IMG/VR virus record: IMGVR_UViG_3300045738_000450
Coordinates: 1 to 43,674 of that record
Source of the DNA: a virus
Reading direction: 5' to 3' (one strand)
Length of the DNA: 43,674 bases
A program made the position numbers and the translations under genes. Below, piece after piece: positions 1 through 9,400 of this stretch. The notes beneath the pieces were generated by a model. That model did no database searches. It had not been told where the DNA came from and worked only from the letters and a program-made list of their open reading frames with translations. Positions within the stretch are counted from its first letter, which is position 1. Every line of letters begins with the position of its first letter.

Positions 1-1379
1 AATCCATTTATAGATATGCCGCTTCCACCTTGATAAGCACCACTAATAGCAGTGCCGTTGTCGAACACAATTCCGCTGGTAGTGATACCTATTAATTGCG
101 TGCTAGTATCTGCTCTCTGTATGTCTGTTTTCCAAGTGTTGCTTGAGTTTTCCCAGTATAATCTTTTGTCGCCGGTGTCGTAATTACCGTCACCAGAGGA
201 AAGGAGGGATATGCCGCCTGTATCTACATAGCTATCCATGTACAGAGCATTTCCACTAAGGGAGGCCAACTCTAGGTTTTTGTCATCTATTGTTACGGTG
301 CTGCTGCTGATGTAGGTTAAATCGCCCCTGACATCCAAATCGCCCTTAACAGTGATGTCTGAGTCTATAATAGCTGCGCCGCCAACGTGGAGCGTAGCTT
401 CTGGTAATGCAACGCCTACTCCCAGCCTGTCTGAACCGCTATCCCAAACAAATTTGCCATCCCAACCTATAACTCCAGAACTATGATAGAAAGCCACGCC
501 GCTATAAGCAAAGGGCGGCTCTGGGACTTTATACGTGGTGACATAACTGAGGCTACTGAGATCGGGCATGTCGCTTGCATGTAAGGCTCTAAACGACGGG
601 AAGCCGGGTTCGCAGCCACCAACGCAGTCGTTAGCCGGGCTGGCAAATACCTGTCCAGCCGTCTGCGACACCAATAAAAGATACTCATCAACCGCGCCGG
701 ATGTTGCCAGAAGTCCGGTGGCATTAGTTATGGTGTATGGGTAGTCGTCTATTTGGGTTCTTAAGAATGGCTCTGTCTGTCTTGTGGCATAATCAACACC
801 TGAGAAAACTATACCAGAGGCGTCAGCAATAAAACCTGAAGCCCTAATGAGAGAGTAGGACTTGTCGCCACCGATATCTATTGCGAATTGAGGGCTAGTA
901 TTATGTATGCCTAGCCTGTGATTGGTGCGATCCCAAACGCCACTAGAATCATAATTCAGTATGCTATTAGTCTCCCAGAAGGCTAACCCGCTTGCTGCGG
1001 GGTGGATATATTTTGGGTCAACTCCACTTGCGGTATAAACGGAATGGGTGGCAGGATATGTTACATAAACTTCCTTAGTTCCCGCCGTCCAAGTTACTTT
1101 ACCGTTATCAGCAATGTTGCTAACAAATGGATACCTTCTGAGTTCGTCTGTTGATATTGCCGGGTCGCTAACAGCGTTGAGGTAATGCCCTGATCCAACT
1201 TCATAATTAACGCCATCTGTAATGGCGTAGTATACCAAGCCACTATGAGCATAAGATTCGGAAAAGGTCGAAAAGCCAGCCGCAGCACCCTCTAGCACCA
1301 TGTTGCCAGTGCCTTCGGTGTAGCTTAGTTCTTTTACTCTATCTGATAGTTGAACTATGTTATCTAATGGGTTAGGCAT
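1..1379 (-). CDS. Tail fibre/appendage protein, N-terminal part (runs off left edge)
   Basis: An open frame of 459 codons begins at the ATG at 1379 and continues past base 1, so the C-terminus is missing. The N-terminus (LSDRVKELSYTEGTGNMVL) matches in pattern the N-terminus of the 2162-aa fibre at 6480-12968 (LSDRVKETTITTGTADVVL). Both then show the G-F-x-T-F and N-Y-E-V-G pattern common at the start of phage fibre proteins, so it is probably a shared attachment domain. Further on come Gly/Ser/Thr-rich beta segments such as DRLGVGVALPEATLHVGG, typical of phage fibres. No enzymatic motif was seen. The role as receptor-binding or appendage protein is inferred from family resemblance and position at the end of the fibre cluster. 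Confidence 0.8.
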   Translation of the reverse strand, partial: MPNPLDNIVQLSDRVKELSYTEGTGNMVLEGAAAGFSTFSESYAHSGLVYYAITDGVNYEVGSGHYLNAVSDPAISTDELRRYPFVSNIADNGKVTWTAGTKEVYVTYPATHSVYTASGVDPKYIHPAASGLAFWETNSILNYDSSGVWDRTNHRLGIHNTSPQFAIDIGGDKSYSLIRASGFIADASGIVFSGVDYATRQTEPFLRTQIDDYPYTITNATGLLATSGAVDEYLLLVSQTAGQVFASPANDCVGGCEPGFPSFRALHASDMPDLSSLSYVTTYKVPEPPFAYSGVAFYHSSGVIGWDGKFVWDSGSDRLGVGVALPEATLHVGGAAIIDSDITVKGDLDVRGDLTYISSSTVTIDDKNLELASLSGNALYMDSYVDTGGISLLSSGDGNYDTGDKRLYWENSSNTWKTDIQRADTSTQLIGITTSGIVFDNGTAISGAYQGGSGISING

Positions 1380-1412
1380 CTATACTACCCCTAATTGGTG
1401 GTTAATTTAATT

Positions 1413-2381
1413 CTATCCATACGCTGGAGCAGGCGTTTCCGGGTCACTCTCTGGCACAACTCCAGAGGCGCGGCCGTAAACAACCAAATCGCATATCTCC
1501 GACTCAACATACTCACCGTCATCGGCCTTAATGTAGAAAGTACATGTTCTTGGACTGCTGGCAGACGATTCGTCTCCAGTTCGATGAACAAGCCCAACGT
1601 ACACTTGGCTGAAATCTGATCCCGCAGTAATACTTCCTCCTGTATGTCTACCCATAGCGTGTCCTAGGGCTACATAACTGTTGTTGTCGAAAATGCCAGA
1701 GGCAAAGGTTACTTTAAACTTGCCTATTGATTCTCTTTCTAGCTTAGAGATATTGAAGGATTCATTAACTGTGGGAGTCCACTCAGTACCAGAGATCACG
1801 TTCCCGCTGCTATTAAAATTAATCCAAGCCTTAGCAACACTCTTGGCCGATCTAATTACCGAGGAGTCGGATTCAAACACCATCTGGCCAAGGCCAAGTA
1901 TGTGCAGGTCTTCCCTGTTGTCATTAATGTATAGGAATTTTACGCCTCTTCCTGTATCTCCAGACGCCCCGATGAAATTGTCGGCCATCCTGAGGTTGCC
2001 AGCCATTTCCCTAGATCCGTCAATTGCCAGATATTGTGTGTGGGCGATGTTGCTAGAGTTTCTACCAGCTAAATCGTTATGATTTATACCTTGTGGGCCC
2101 GGATATGGGACATATTGAATACCGCCACCATTAACAAAATTAATGCCAGATTCAGGGATGAACATCCCGCCAGTGTTAGTTGTGGCGTTTCTGTCAGCCC
2201 GTACATCATTAACAAAAGCCCAAGAAGTGTCAAAATCACCGCTTGAAACGATTAAATTAATAGACTCGACAATATCTTCTAGGTTATGCCTAACGTCTTG
2301 TGCAGAAATTAATCCAGCGTTGTTGTCTGCTAGCTCGCTAGAAATAGTAGATAACAAATCGCCTGTATTTTTGATTGTCAT
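1413..2381 (-). CDS. Fibre-associated virion protein (322 aa)
   Basis: The first 45 residues (D-N-N-A-G-L-I-S-A-Q-D-V-R-H-N-L) closely resemble the start of the 1567-aa fibre (I-S-P-Y-D-V-R-H-N-L-L-D). The two proteins therefore share an N-terminal module, probably for docking onto the virion. A Gly/Asn/Ser-rich middle and a beta-rich C-terminal 120 residues (KFKVTFASGIFDNNSYVALG) suggest a small terminal domain. It sits 33 bp upstream of the next fibre gene in the same direction, consistent with one late operon. A fibre or adaptor role is inferred; the exact role is not visible. Confidence 0.7.
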   Translation of the reverse strand: MTIKNTGDLLSTISSELADNNAGLISAQDVRHNLEDIVESINLIVSSGDFDTSWAFVNDVRADRNATTNTGGMFIPESGINFVNGGGIQYVPYPGPQGINHNDLAGRNSSNIAHTQYLAIDGSREMAGNLRMADNFIGASGDTGRGVKFLYINDNREDLHILGLGQMVFESDSSVIRSAKSVAKAWINFNSSGNVISGTEWTPTVNESFNISKLERESIGKFKVTFASGIFDNNSYVALGHAMGRHTGGSITAGSDFSQVYVGLVHRTGDESSASSPRTCTFYIKADDGEYVESEICDLVVYGRASGVVPESDPETPAPAYG

Positions 2382-2394
2382 TTAACAATTCTCC

Positions 2395-2910
2395 TTAGTA
2401 TAAATATCCACCTGACCTGTGATCCCCGCCATTTCTGGATACAAAGTCGCTTCCGGGACTGTAGGGCCCAAGTATTGATGTGCCTGCTATGCTGTTACCA
2501 GCTCGATAGTTAAGTAATGTGTGTTCATATTTTTCGCATAAATCTTGGTGCAATACCACCAACGTGGACGTAACGCCTCGCAAATCAATGGCAGAAGGCC
2601 CGTCTTTAATGGATATCGCATTTCCCGACTCGCTTCTTATTTCGCTACCGACAATAATACAAGCTGACTTAAGGCAAACCAAGTTTATAAATGCGTCATC
2701 CCTAGTGTCCGTGTCTGTTGGATCTGGAGAGAGTGCACAACTCTCTACATTTATGGTATAAGTGTTGCCCAAGTCTACCTCTAGGGTAACTAATTGGGCT
2801 GCTACTAGCAGGGTTGTTTCAATCCTGTGGTCGCTATAGGTATATTTTGTGGAGTCTATATCGTTTATGATATATCTAAGTATTGTTGACATTTGACCTT
2901 GCCAAGACAT
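2395..2910 (-). CDS. Small virion protein, possibly head-tail connector-like (171 aa)
   Basis: Not firmly recognised. The N-terminal half (ILRYIINDIDSTKYTYSD, then a Leu/Ala-rich helix) has the pattern of phage gp6-type connector proteins. The middle (DDAFINLVCLKSACII) is another probable helix, followed by SIKDGPSAIDLRG and a further helix. There are many Cys residues for a virion protein. It lies between small structural genes with a 10-bp gap, so co-expression in the late operon is likely. The connector idea is inference from length and helix layout; a structural protein of unknown role is the safe reading. Confidence 0.6.
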   Translation of the reverse strand: MSWQGQMSTILRYIINDIDSTKYTYSDHRIETTLLVAAQLVTLEVDLGNTYTINVESCALSPDPTDTDTRDDAFINLVCLKSACIIVGSEIRSESGNAISIKDGPSAIDLRGVTSTLVVLHQDLCEKYEHTLLNYRAGNSIAGTSILGPYSPGSDFVSRNGGDHRSGGYLY

Positions 2911-2920
2911 AAGTTACCCC

Positions 2921-3232
2921 TTATAGGTTACAGTGCACCTTGAAAGTATGAATATCTGTATAATATGTCCCACTTGTCAAGGTTACTTTGCCTTGGAGCT
3001 TATAGTTCCCTACTTCATCTAGATCACCGTCCACGGAATCGTAATACATAACCCCTGAAGTTGAGCTACCATCACCAATCTTAGACCCTGTTCTGTTAAT
3101 AATCGTGTCGCTGGGTTTTCTGAAGTCTATCTGCAACGCTGACGCGCTAGACAAATCGACAGTGGACGTGCCATCTTTGACCGTTACTAAAAATCTTGTG
3201 CCAATATCATCTACATGTATTTCGCTAGCCAT
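2921..3232 (-). CDS. Ig-like/BppU-N-type baseplate or fibre accessory domain (103 aa)
   Basis: The pattern fits a single beta-sandwich domain seen in phage baseplate upper proteins: an opening strand, V-K-D-G-T-S-T-V-D-L-S, then I-D-F-R-K-P, then a hydrophobic YYDSVDGDLDEVGNYKLQGK stretch, and a final HTFKVHCNL strand. The length of 103 aa equals about one such domain. It lies among fibre genes. The assignment rests on pattern, not on a search. Confidence 0.55.
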   Translation of the reverse strand: MASEIHVDDIGTRFLVTVKDGTSTVDLSSASALQIDFRKPSDTIINRTGSKIGDGSSTSGVMYYDSVDGDLDEVGNYKLQGKVTLTSGTYYTDIHTFKVHCNL

Positions 3233-3301
3233 TTTATTTTTTTAGCGTGACCTCATATTTTTGTGTGATTGAGGCGGTAATCTTTAATACTACATTAGCC
3301 A

Positions 3302-3511
3302 CTATGCTTTTACGTCCTTAATCAAATATAATGTCTTTGCTTCTTCCTGTTGTATTTGGGCGGTGCTACTCTGACTTGTGCCCACTACAGCAGTCTTTGG
3401 TAAGATTTGTTGTATGTAAATGGTAAAATTAAATTGCTCGCCGTTATATGAAGGCGTGACCAGTGAGAAAAAACTGAATCCCGTCTCTCCAAAACTGTGG
3501 GTGCCAAACAT
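3302..3511 (-). CDS. Small virion protein (69 aa)
   Basis: The start is placed at the ATG at 3511, just after the stop of the preceding gene (3513-3515) and 9 nt after GGAAG; a longer in-frame start at 3538 would overlap that gene. The N-terminus M-F-G-T-H-S-F-G-E-T-G-F-S is a pattern often seen in small phage virion proteins next to fibre genes. The rest is beta-prone (FNFTIYIQQILPKTAVVG) with a Gln/Glu-rich segment. Function unknown. About 70 bp without a gene separate it from the next gene. Confidence 0.55.
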   Translation of the reverse strand: MFGTHSFGETGFSFFSLVTPSYNGEQFNFTIYIQQILPKTAVVGTSQSSTAQIQQEEAKTLYLIKDVKA

Positions 3512-3512
3512 T

Positions 3513-3854
3513 TTATGCTTCCGGGTCAGAAATGGCAACGTTGGTGTCTACCGCAGCGGCGGCAGCTTCCTTGGCTTGGTTTAGTTCATATGCAATCACA
3601 TGATCCGATAAAAATCCTCTAACCTTGCCGTGCGTAAAATCTCCTTGAGACTCTGGATTTTCTAATATTTCCGGTATTTCTACACCATTCTCGTCAACCA
3701 CCGGTAGGATAGGCGTACCATCCTCCTCGTTGAACGTCTGCGCAAGCGAATACAGGGGGTTAGCAAGCTCAGATTGCCAGCCATAATTGCTACAAACAGC
3801 GTCAAACACTCTTTGAACATCTGCGTCTGCTATTTCTAGCTGAAAAATCGCCAT
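3513..3854 (-). CDS. Small helical virion-associated protein (113 aa)
   Basis: Unrecognised function. It opens with a short strand (IFQLEIADADVQRVFDAVC) and closes with an Ala-rich helix (AYELNQAKEAAAAAVDTNVA); a proline-rich loop lies between. Proteins of this shape are common beside tail fibre genes in environmental phages. The gene begins a transcription unit: a late-promoter-like motif lies about 42 bp upstream, and a GAGGAG-type ribosome-binding site (complement of ctcctc near 3862) precedes the ATG. Confidence 0.6.
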   Translation of the reverse strand: MAIFQLEIADADVQRVFDAVCSNYGWQSELANPLYSLAQTFNEEDGTPILPVVDENGVEIPEILENPESQGDFTHGKVRGFLSDHVIAYELNQAKEAAAAAVDTNVAISDPEA

Positions 3855-3895
3855 TTCTTCTCTCCTCTAAAAAATAAAAAGATCTCTCTATAGTA

Positions 3896-3904
3896 AATAT
3901 ACAC
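3896..3904 (-). promoter_or_regulatory. Candidate late promoter motif
   Basis: On the minus strand the sequence reads TTAGTGTATATTTAC, matching the GTGTATA core found upstream of four other late units. It lies about 42 bp upstream of the gene starting at 3854. No -35 box is evident. Confidence 0.45.
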
Positions 3905-3926
3905 TAATTTTTTAAGGTGGTTTGTT

Positions 3927-4514
3927 TTATATCTTCTCTACCATGTCGTATCCAAACGTTTTACAGTCTGGTTCTGCCCACGTTTTATTAACATGGTCTA
4001 GTACCCTTGGGTTGTAGTACCACTCCCCGACCACAATTGGGTCATGATATCTTGCAGGAAGGCTTATCTCTTCACCAACCGCTGCTGAAAGTTCATCTTC
4101 TAGGTTTTCGTATCTAATCAAGCTAAACTCAGTTAGCCCTGCGGATACGACAAAATCTGTGATAGTCTTGTTAAACATCCAGTTTAGCTTTTGTCTATTA
4201 TAAACAAACTCTTCCCAGCACAGATATTTATCTGCCAAGCCCTTGTACTGTGACCACTCATAGTGTAAAAACAATCCAGCAAGCCTAGTGTAAGGATCTC
4301 TACACACAAGGTAAACTTTAAGTTCCTCTCCAATGGTTTCTCTTCTTTTCCATGAGCTGTGTAGTTTTGCGCAGTGGTGGTTAATAGATTCCGCATCGAA
4401 TGGGTCTGGGCCTATTACCCAATATGCTTCGGAACCAAGTCCTTTATGTATGTTTCCACTCGCTGTGTGCGGAGGGGTTATAATTGCAATATTTTTGTCG
4501 GAGAAATAAATCAT
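3927..4514 (-). CDS. Sulfotransferase-like protein
   Basis: Probably transfers sulfate from PAPS to a glycan or other acceptor. Seen: an N-terminal strand-loop I-A-I-I-T-P-P-H-T-A-S-G-N-I-H, in the place of the 5'-phosphosulfate-binding loop, and a segment Y-L-V-C-R-D-P-Y-T-R-L-A-G-L-F about 60 residues later that matches the 3'-phosphate motif (R-D-P-Y-x-R-L). The length (195 aa) is short for the family. The start at 4514 makes an ATGA overlap with the methyltransferase stop; an ATG at 4529 would overlap more and lacks a better ribosome site. The loop lacks the usual Lys (PPHTASG rather than PKTGT), so activity is uncertain. It is the last gene of a three-enzyme island. Confidence 0.7.
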   Translation of the reverse strand: MIYFSDKNIAIITPPHTASGNIHKGLGSEAYWVIGPDPFDAESINHHCAKLHSSWKRRETIGEELKVYLVCRDPYTRLAGLFLHYEWSQYKGLADKYLCWEEFVYNRQKLNWMFNKTITDFVVSAGLTEFSLIRYENLEDELSAAVGEEISLPARYHDPIVVGEWYYNPRVLDHVNKTWAEPDCKTFGYDMVEKI

Positions 4515-5086
4515 AATACTTTGGTACAATATGTAGGAAATATTTCTTTTGATATAGATATCATTTCTATGTCTTTATTTTGTATCCTTTCAGTTACGGC
4601 ACGTATTACAGAGCTTCCCCACACCGTTGTATTAACCACATAATCATGCCCCATTATATGGCCACCAGACTTAACCTTCAGAATTGACATCTCTAATTCG
4701 CGGCTTACATTTTGATAGTGATGATCGGAATCTAGATAAACCCAATCAAGCACATTGTCAGGCAATGAATTAAGAAAAGTCAAGCTTCTTTGTTTATGCA
4801 ACACCACCTTTTCTCTCTCTATCTCGTCTCGAAAAATATTAGAAACATAATCAAAATGATCTCCAAACCACAGATTAGGATCTTCTATGTGATGATTTCT
4901 GGCAGTTTCTTCCCATGTGTCAACAAGAAATAAAAGAGAGGGTTTAGTCCTAAAAAACAATTGAACGGCATTTACCCCTTTGCAAACTCCAAGTTCAGCA
5001 CCCACCCCGCCCCTTGGGATAGTTCCATAAATATCTTCTTTGCTGTCTAGGTCTTTTATCTTGTGTTCGTCGTTTTCGTAAACCAT
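4511..5086 (-). CDS. Class I SAM-dependent methyltransferase (191 aa)
   Basis: Motif I is A-E-L-G-V-C-K-G (residues 30-37). The acidic ribose-binding residue follows strand 2 (F-L-V-D-T-W, D56), and a post-motif DWVYLDSDHHYQNV (about 114-127) resembles the TylF/Methyltransf_24 group, which often acts on sugars or small molecules. The start codon directly follows the stop of the phosphoribosyltransferase-HAD gene, and the stop overlaps the sulfotransferase start, so the three are translationally coupled. The substrate is unknown; sugar O-methylation is an inference. Confidence 0.75.
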   Translation of the reverse strand: MVYENDEHKIKDLDSKEDIYGTIPRGGVGAELGVCKGVNAVQLFFRTKPSLLFLVDTWEETARNHHIEDPNLWFGDHFDYVSNIFRDEIEREKVVLHKQRSLTFLNSLPDNVLDWVYLDSDHHYQNVSRELEMSILKVKSGGHIMGHDYVVNTTVWGSSVIRAVTERIQNKDIEMISISKEIFPTYCTKVL

Positions 5087-6106
5087 TTATCCAAAACTTC
5101 CTTGATTAGGACATATAACAATTTTGTTGGTTGCCTTTCGTATTAGTGTGGCTTCTGCCGGACTACTTTCAACAAAAAATATGGCATCTGACTTTTCATA
5201 AAATTCAGCCTTATATCTAGATGCCTGAGCTACATGATTGGCGTTTCGGATGTGGGCGTCCTCTGTAGGGTACATTGTTAAGGATTTGTATTTTACCCCA
5301 TATCTATCCAGCCATTCTTCCGTTATCTCCCTGTCCTTTTCGAGTCTTGCGGTCACTATTCCTTGACAACAATGAGTAACCGGAAGTCTGTGATATATTG
5401 GTTGAACAGTTGATAGATATTCTATGCGTTCTTTCTCGGTGTTAAAAATTCGGTCAGGGTCTGGGCATAATATTCCATCTAAATCAAGCAAGCATTTTTT
5501 TATATGCTCGCTATTAAAAAAATGCCAATCTAATATGTGTGGATCTTCAAGCTCCATGCCAAAAACATCAACTTCTTTTATTGAAGAAGGCTTTACATAA
5601 ACAGCACCATATAAACAATCAGATCCCAGCCGTTCTTTTATTTTCCTGATAGAGTCTCCTGAAAAAACAGTGTCGTCTATGACGGCTATTTTTCCATTTG
5701 ATATTTTATGATTCCGCATTCTATATCCGCCGCACTCAGAAGCAGCAGACGCTAACTCTAGGTTGTTATTAATTATGTTATATATTGGGACATTAAGCGA
5801 GGTGGCACAAACCCCAGCGGTTATATAGCCAGACCTTGGCACTGCTGCCACACCAGAAATTTTTTTATCGTAAAGCTTTGGTATTAAATAATTCCTGCAA
5901 TCATCCACCATGTCTGACGCTGTTATAAATTTACCACCCACCCCAGAACAAAGCCTGCGGGCATGCTTTTTGTCACAATCTATCTTATACTGAGCCCTTT
6001 CCTCCGGGGTGGCATTTTGACACCATTGCCAGTTGGGAGGATCATATGTCATCTCCTGTTTGAAAAACTCACAAAATCCTGATTGCATACATTTGCATTT
6101 TTCCAT
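5087..6106 (-). CDS. Phosphoribosyltransferase-HAD hydrolase fusion (339 aa)
   Basis: Two enzyme domains. The N-terminal part is Cys-rich to residue 53. A type I phosphoribosyltransferase follows, with A-V-P-R-S-G (88-93) and the PRPP loop A-V-I-D-D-T-V-F-S-G-D-S (141-152). From residue 205 an HAD-fold domain begins with L-L-D-L-D-G-I-L; D208 and D210 are the expected catalytic aspartates, and a T-A-R-L-E-K motif lies near 253. The pair could make or recycle a nucleotide or phosphosugar; substrates are unknown. It heads a coupled trio with the methyltransferase and sulfotransferase, placed between fibre genes. The region looks richer in A+T than its fibre neighbours, suggesting acquisition. 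Confidence 0.75.
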   Translation of the reverse strand: MEKCKCMQSGFCEFFKQEMTYDPPNWQWCQNATPEERAQYKIDCDKKHARRLCSGVGGKFITASDMVDDCRNYLIPKLYDKKISGVAAVPRSGYITAGVCATSLNVPIYNIINNNLELASAASECGGYRMRNHKISNGKIAVIDDTVFSGDSIRKIKERLGSDCLYGAVYVKPSSIKEVDVFGMELEDPHILDWHFFNSEHIKKCLLDLDGILCPDPDRIFNTEKERIEYLSTVQPIYHRLPVTHCCQGIVTARLEKDREITEEWLDRYGVKYKSLTMYPTEDAHIRNANHVAQASRYKAEFYEKSDAIFFVESSPAEATLIRKATNKIVICPNQGSFG

Positions 6107-6111
6107 ACCCC

Positions 6112-6480
6112 CTACTCCACGAACATCTCAAACGCTGCACCCAAATCTCTTGTAAATGTGTGTGGGGAGTTTTCGGGCGAGCCTGAACTTCCTTCTCCTG
6201 AATTTAAATCACACGGAGAAGCGTCTCCTTCGTCCCCATCGTCGGTAATATATTTAACAGTAAGTGTATCACTATCTGTAATTCCAATTACTTGGTAGGT
6301 GTAGGTTGAGATAATTTCCCCTTCGCTGTCTCCCGCGTCTCGATGCTCTACTGTAACCCAGTCTCCAACCTGAACAAGCACCGTTGCCGAAGTTCCATAA
6401 TTTACTGTGTAACTAGGGCCAGAACCGGAACAGTTGGTCACCGCAATGTTACTTAATACTGTTATCGTGTTCCTTGCCAT
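6112..6480 (-). CDS. Beta-rich virion accessory protein (122 aa)
   Basis: Unrecognised. Its ATG overlaps the stop of the 2162-aa fibre by one base (TAATG), so it is translationally coupled to the fibre and may be a chaperone or a separate fibre tip. The sequence is Thr/Ser/Val-rich with strands such as VLVQVGDWVTVEHRD and TYTYQVIGITDSDTLTVKY, then an acidic Gly/Ser loop and a short helical tail. No enzymatic motif is seen. Confidence 0.55.
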   Translation of the reverse strand: MARNTITVLSNIAVTNCSGSGPSYTVNYGTSATVLVQVGDWVTVEHRDAGDSEGEIISTYTYQVIGITDSDTLTVKYITDDGDEGDASPCDLNSGEGSSGSPENSPHTFTRDLGAAFEMFVE

Positions 6481-9400
6481 TAGTCCGGTATGTCCTGACC
6501 TATAATAAATCCATCAAACTTGGTGTCATTTGCACTGCCGCCAGTGGCCGTACACAGAAATCCATATACGTCTTTGTGTCCTCTGTGGGTTTGGTCGTCT
6601 ATTCCGGTCATGGTGGGAGTTACACTTCCCGCCCACTTTAGTTCAGCAGCGGTACTTCCGTCAATTCTAACGGTACTCCAGCTTATGCTGTAGCCATCGG
6701 TTGCACCAATCACCTGAACAAACCGAACAATAAATCTTTGTCCTATTGTAGCGTTTGTAAATTCTACCGCCGAGACATCAGCACCTAATAGAACGTTAAA
6801 GTAATTTCCAAGACTTAAATCCAAGGTCACAGTAGCATCTTCTGTTGTGGTTCCTGTGGCTGGTACTGGCTGGTTAACATAAGCACCGCCCACCAAATGA
6901 AGCCTGTCCTCATCCTCGTCCCATAGTAAGTAAGAACCAGTAGTATCACCAAAGAATTTTACATCGTGACCTGTGCCATTGACGCCAACGGTGAGGGTTC
7001 CAATTATAGTTGCCGCACTTCCGTCAAAAGTAAAGTTAGCCTCGGCGTTCATGGCGTCGGTGCCAGTCGCCGTTAAAACGTAATTATTAGCACCGTTTGT
7101 CATAAAGTCTGAAACATCAACTGATATAGCATCTGCCGCCACATCAATACCTGTTCCTTCACCAATATTCAGAGTTACATCGCCGGTCGTTCCTCCATCT
7201 GTTAAGCCAGCACCAGCAACTACTGAGGTTATATCGCCAGCACCGCCAGCCCAGTTTGTATCTCCATAGGCTTTAATTGCGGCACCATCTGGTAAATTAG
7301 CACCGTCAGTTAGGGTGTCTTCGGCAGCCCTCGTTGCGGCAGAACCTAATTCTAAATTAGTTCTAGCGTCTCCAGCAGAAGAAGCTCCCGTACCACCATG
7401 AGCAACGGCTACGTCTGTAGCGGCCCAAGTGCCAGTACCAATAGTTCCCACAGTAAGAATGCTAGAACTACCAGCGATAACACCCTTGGTCTCCACGGCT
7501 GTTTCTAGGGCTTGTATGGAAGCTTTAATCGTTTGGTTATCTGAAATAGTACTTCCGGTAAAGGTTCCAAGATGCTCACTAGTATCGGCAGCAGCCCCAA
7601 CCAAAGTAAATAGATGATCTAAATCAAAGTCGGCTTTAGCGTAGGTTGTATCAGTGGCAGCAATAGTAATAGCACCGTCGCCATTGGTGATGCTGATATT
7701 GCTACCAGCAGTCAAAGTGGCGTTGTCCCATACCGACGCCGTATTGTCATAAATAATTAGATGGCCAGCGGCAGGAGATGATATGTTCGTGTCGTTTAAC
7801 TCTACAAGAGTATCTTCGCTAGCTACAGCGGTGTTAATTCTGTCATCAATAGCAGCAGAAGTCATCAGACTGGTATCGTTGTCTGTAAAAGATTCGCCGG
7901 ATGTTTGAATAGCATCAGCGTGCAACTGAGAGAACGTAATGTTGGCGAGGGTGCCGCCAAGCGTTATCGTTCCAGTGCTAGTAATAGCGCCGCCCGTTAA
8001 AGTAATACCATTAACAGTGCCAGCGGTAGCAACAGATGTCACAGTACCAGCAGTAGTAGAATAACTATATGCTTCAATTTTGTCTGCGATGGCAGCAGAT
8101 GTCATAAGTGACGTATCGTTGTCACTAAATGAGCTTGCGGCTTTTTGGACTGTTGTTATGCCGACAGTGCTAGATGTGGACTCGTCAAAAGTCCATGTAC
8201 CAGTTGTAGTAAAGCCACCAGCAGTAATAGTGCCAGTGGTGGTGTCACTAGCGTCGTTCTTTAAGAAGGCATCATCGACATTAAATGTTGTGCCGGATAA
8301 GGTTAGATTTGTTCCGCCGGTATAGGTTGTATTGGTATCAGTAACTGTACTTGAAATAGTAACAGTTCCGTCTGCTGTTGTTGCGCAGGTAATGCCAGTA
8401 CCTGCTGCGAAAAACAAGTCATCGCCTTGCGTTATAGTTGTAGCAGTAGTATCAGTTGTTGCTGATACTGTAAACCCACTGCCCATGGTGTTAGTGTCAG
8501 TTGGAGTTACCCAAGAATTGTCTCCTCTTAAGAAAGTTGAACTTGACGCAGTTCCTGTTGCTGACAACATAGCAATATCAACAGCATCTGTTGCAATAGT
8601 AAGAGCAGTACTGCCTGTTACATCGCCTGTGTGTGTGGCATTGGTTACTTTAGCTGTGTTGGCTACAACAGCCGTTTCTAAGTTAGCTACATTCGGAATT
8701 GCAACTGTGCCTGTAAATGTTGGGCTAGCAATTGGTGCCTTGGTTCCTAATGCAGTTGTTATTGTGCCTGCATAACTTGCATCATCATTTATTGCTGCTG
8801 CCAATTCATTTAGGGTGTCTAATGCTCCCGGCGCACCACCAATCAATGCATCTATAGCTGCTTGTACACCTGCTGGTGTAACGGCCCTAGCTGTGTCAGT
8901 TCCTGTAGTTGTTTCTCCGGTTGTAGCTAACTCGACACCACCAACCACTGTAACAGAGGCACTTGGTAGAGTATAAACTGTATCTGTATAGTTGCCCGCA
9001 TGTATTGTTCCGACACTAGCAGTCCAGTCAAGATGTTCGTTTTCAACAAATCCACTGAGGCTGTCGTGAACAATGTCGCCATCAGTAGTAGAAAGAGTAT
9101 CTCCAGTGAGAGTGATACCAGTACCAGCAGCTAAGTTTGTATTGGAGCTTATGTCAACAGTTCCAATATTTGCATAAGTGATTCCTAAATTGGTTCTAGC
9201 ATTAGCGGCGGTTGAAGCACCAGTACCGCCATGAGCGACTGCAACATCTGTAGCTTCCCATATGCCTGTTGCAATAGTTCCTACAGTAACAATACTAGAG
9301 CTTCCAGCAGTAACGCCTTTAGTTTCTACAGCCGTTTCTAACGCCTGCAATGCCGCTTTGATTGTCACGCTGTCTGAGATGGTGCTGCCAGTAAACGTTC

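Noticed and set aside
1395-2385. Plus-strand frames opposite the 322-aa virion protein
   Set aside because: Shadows of the minus-strand gene; no ribosome sites.
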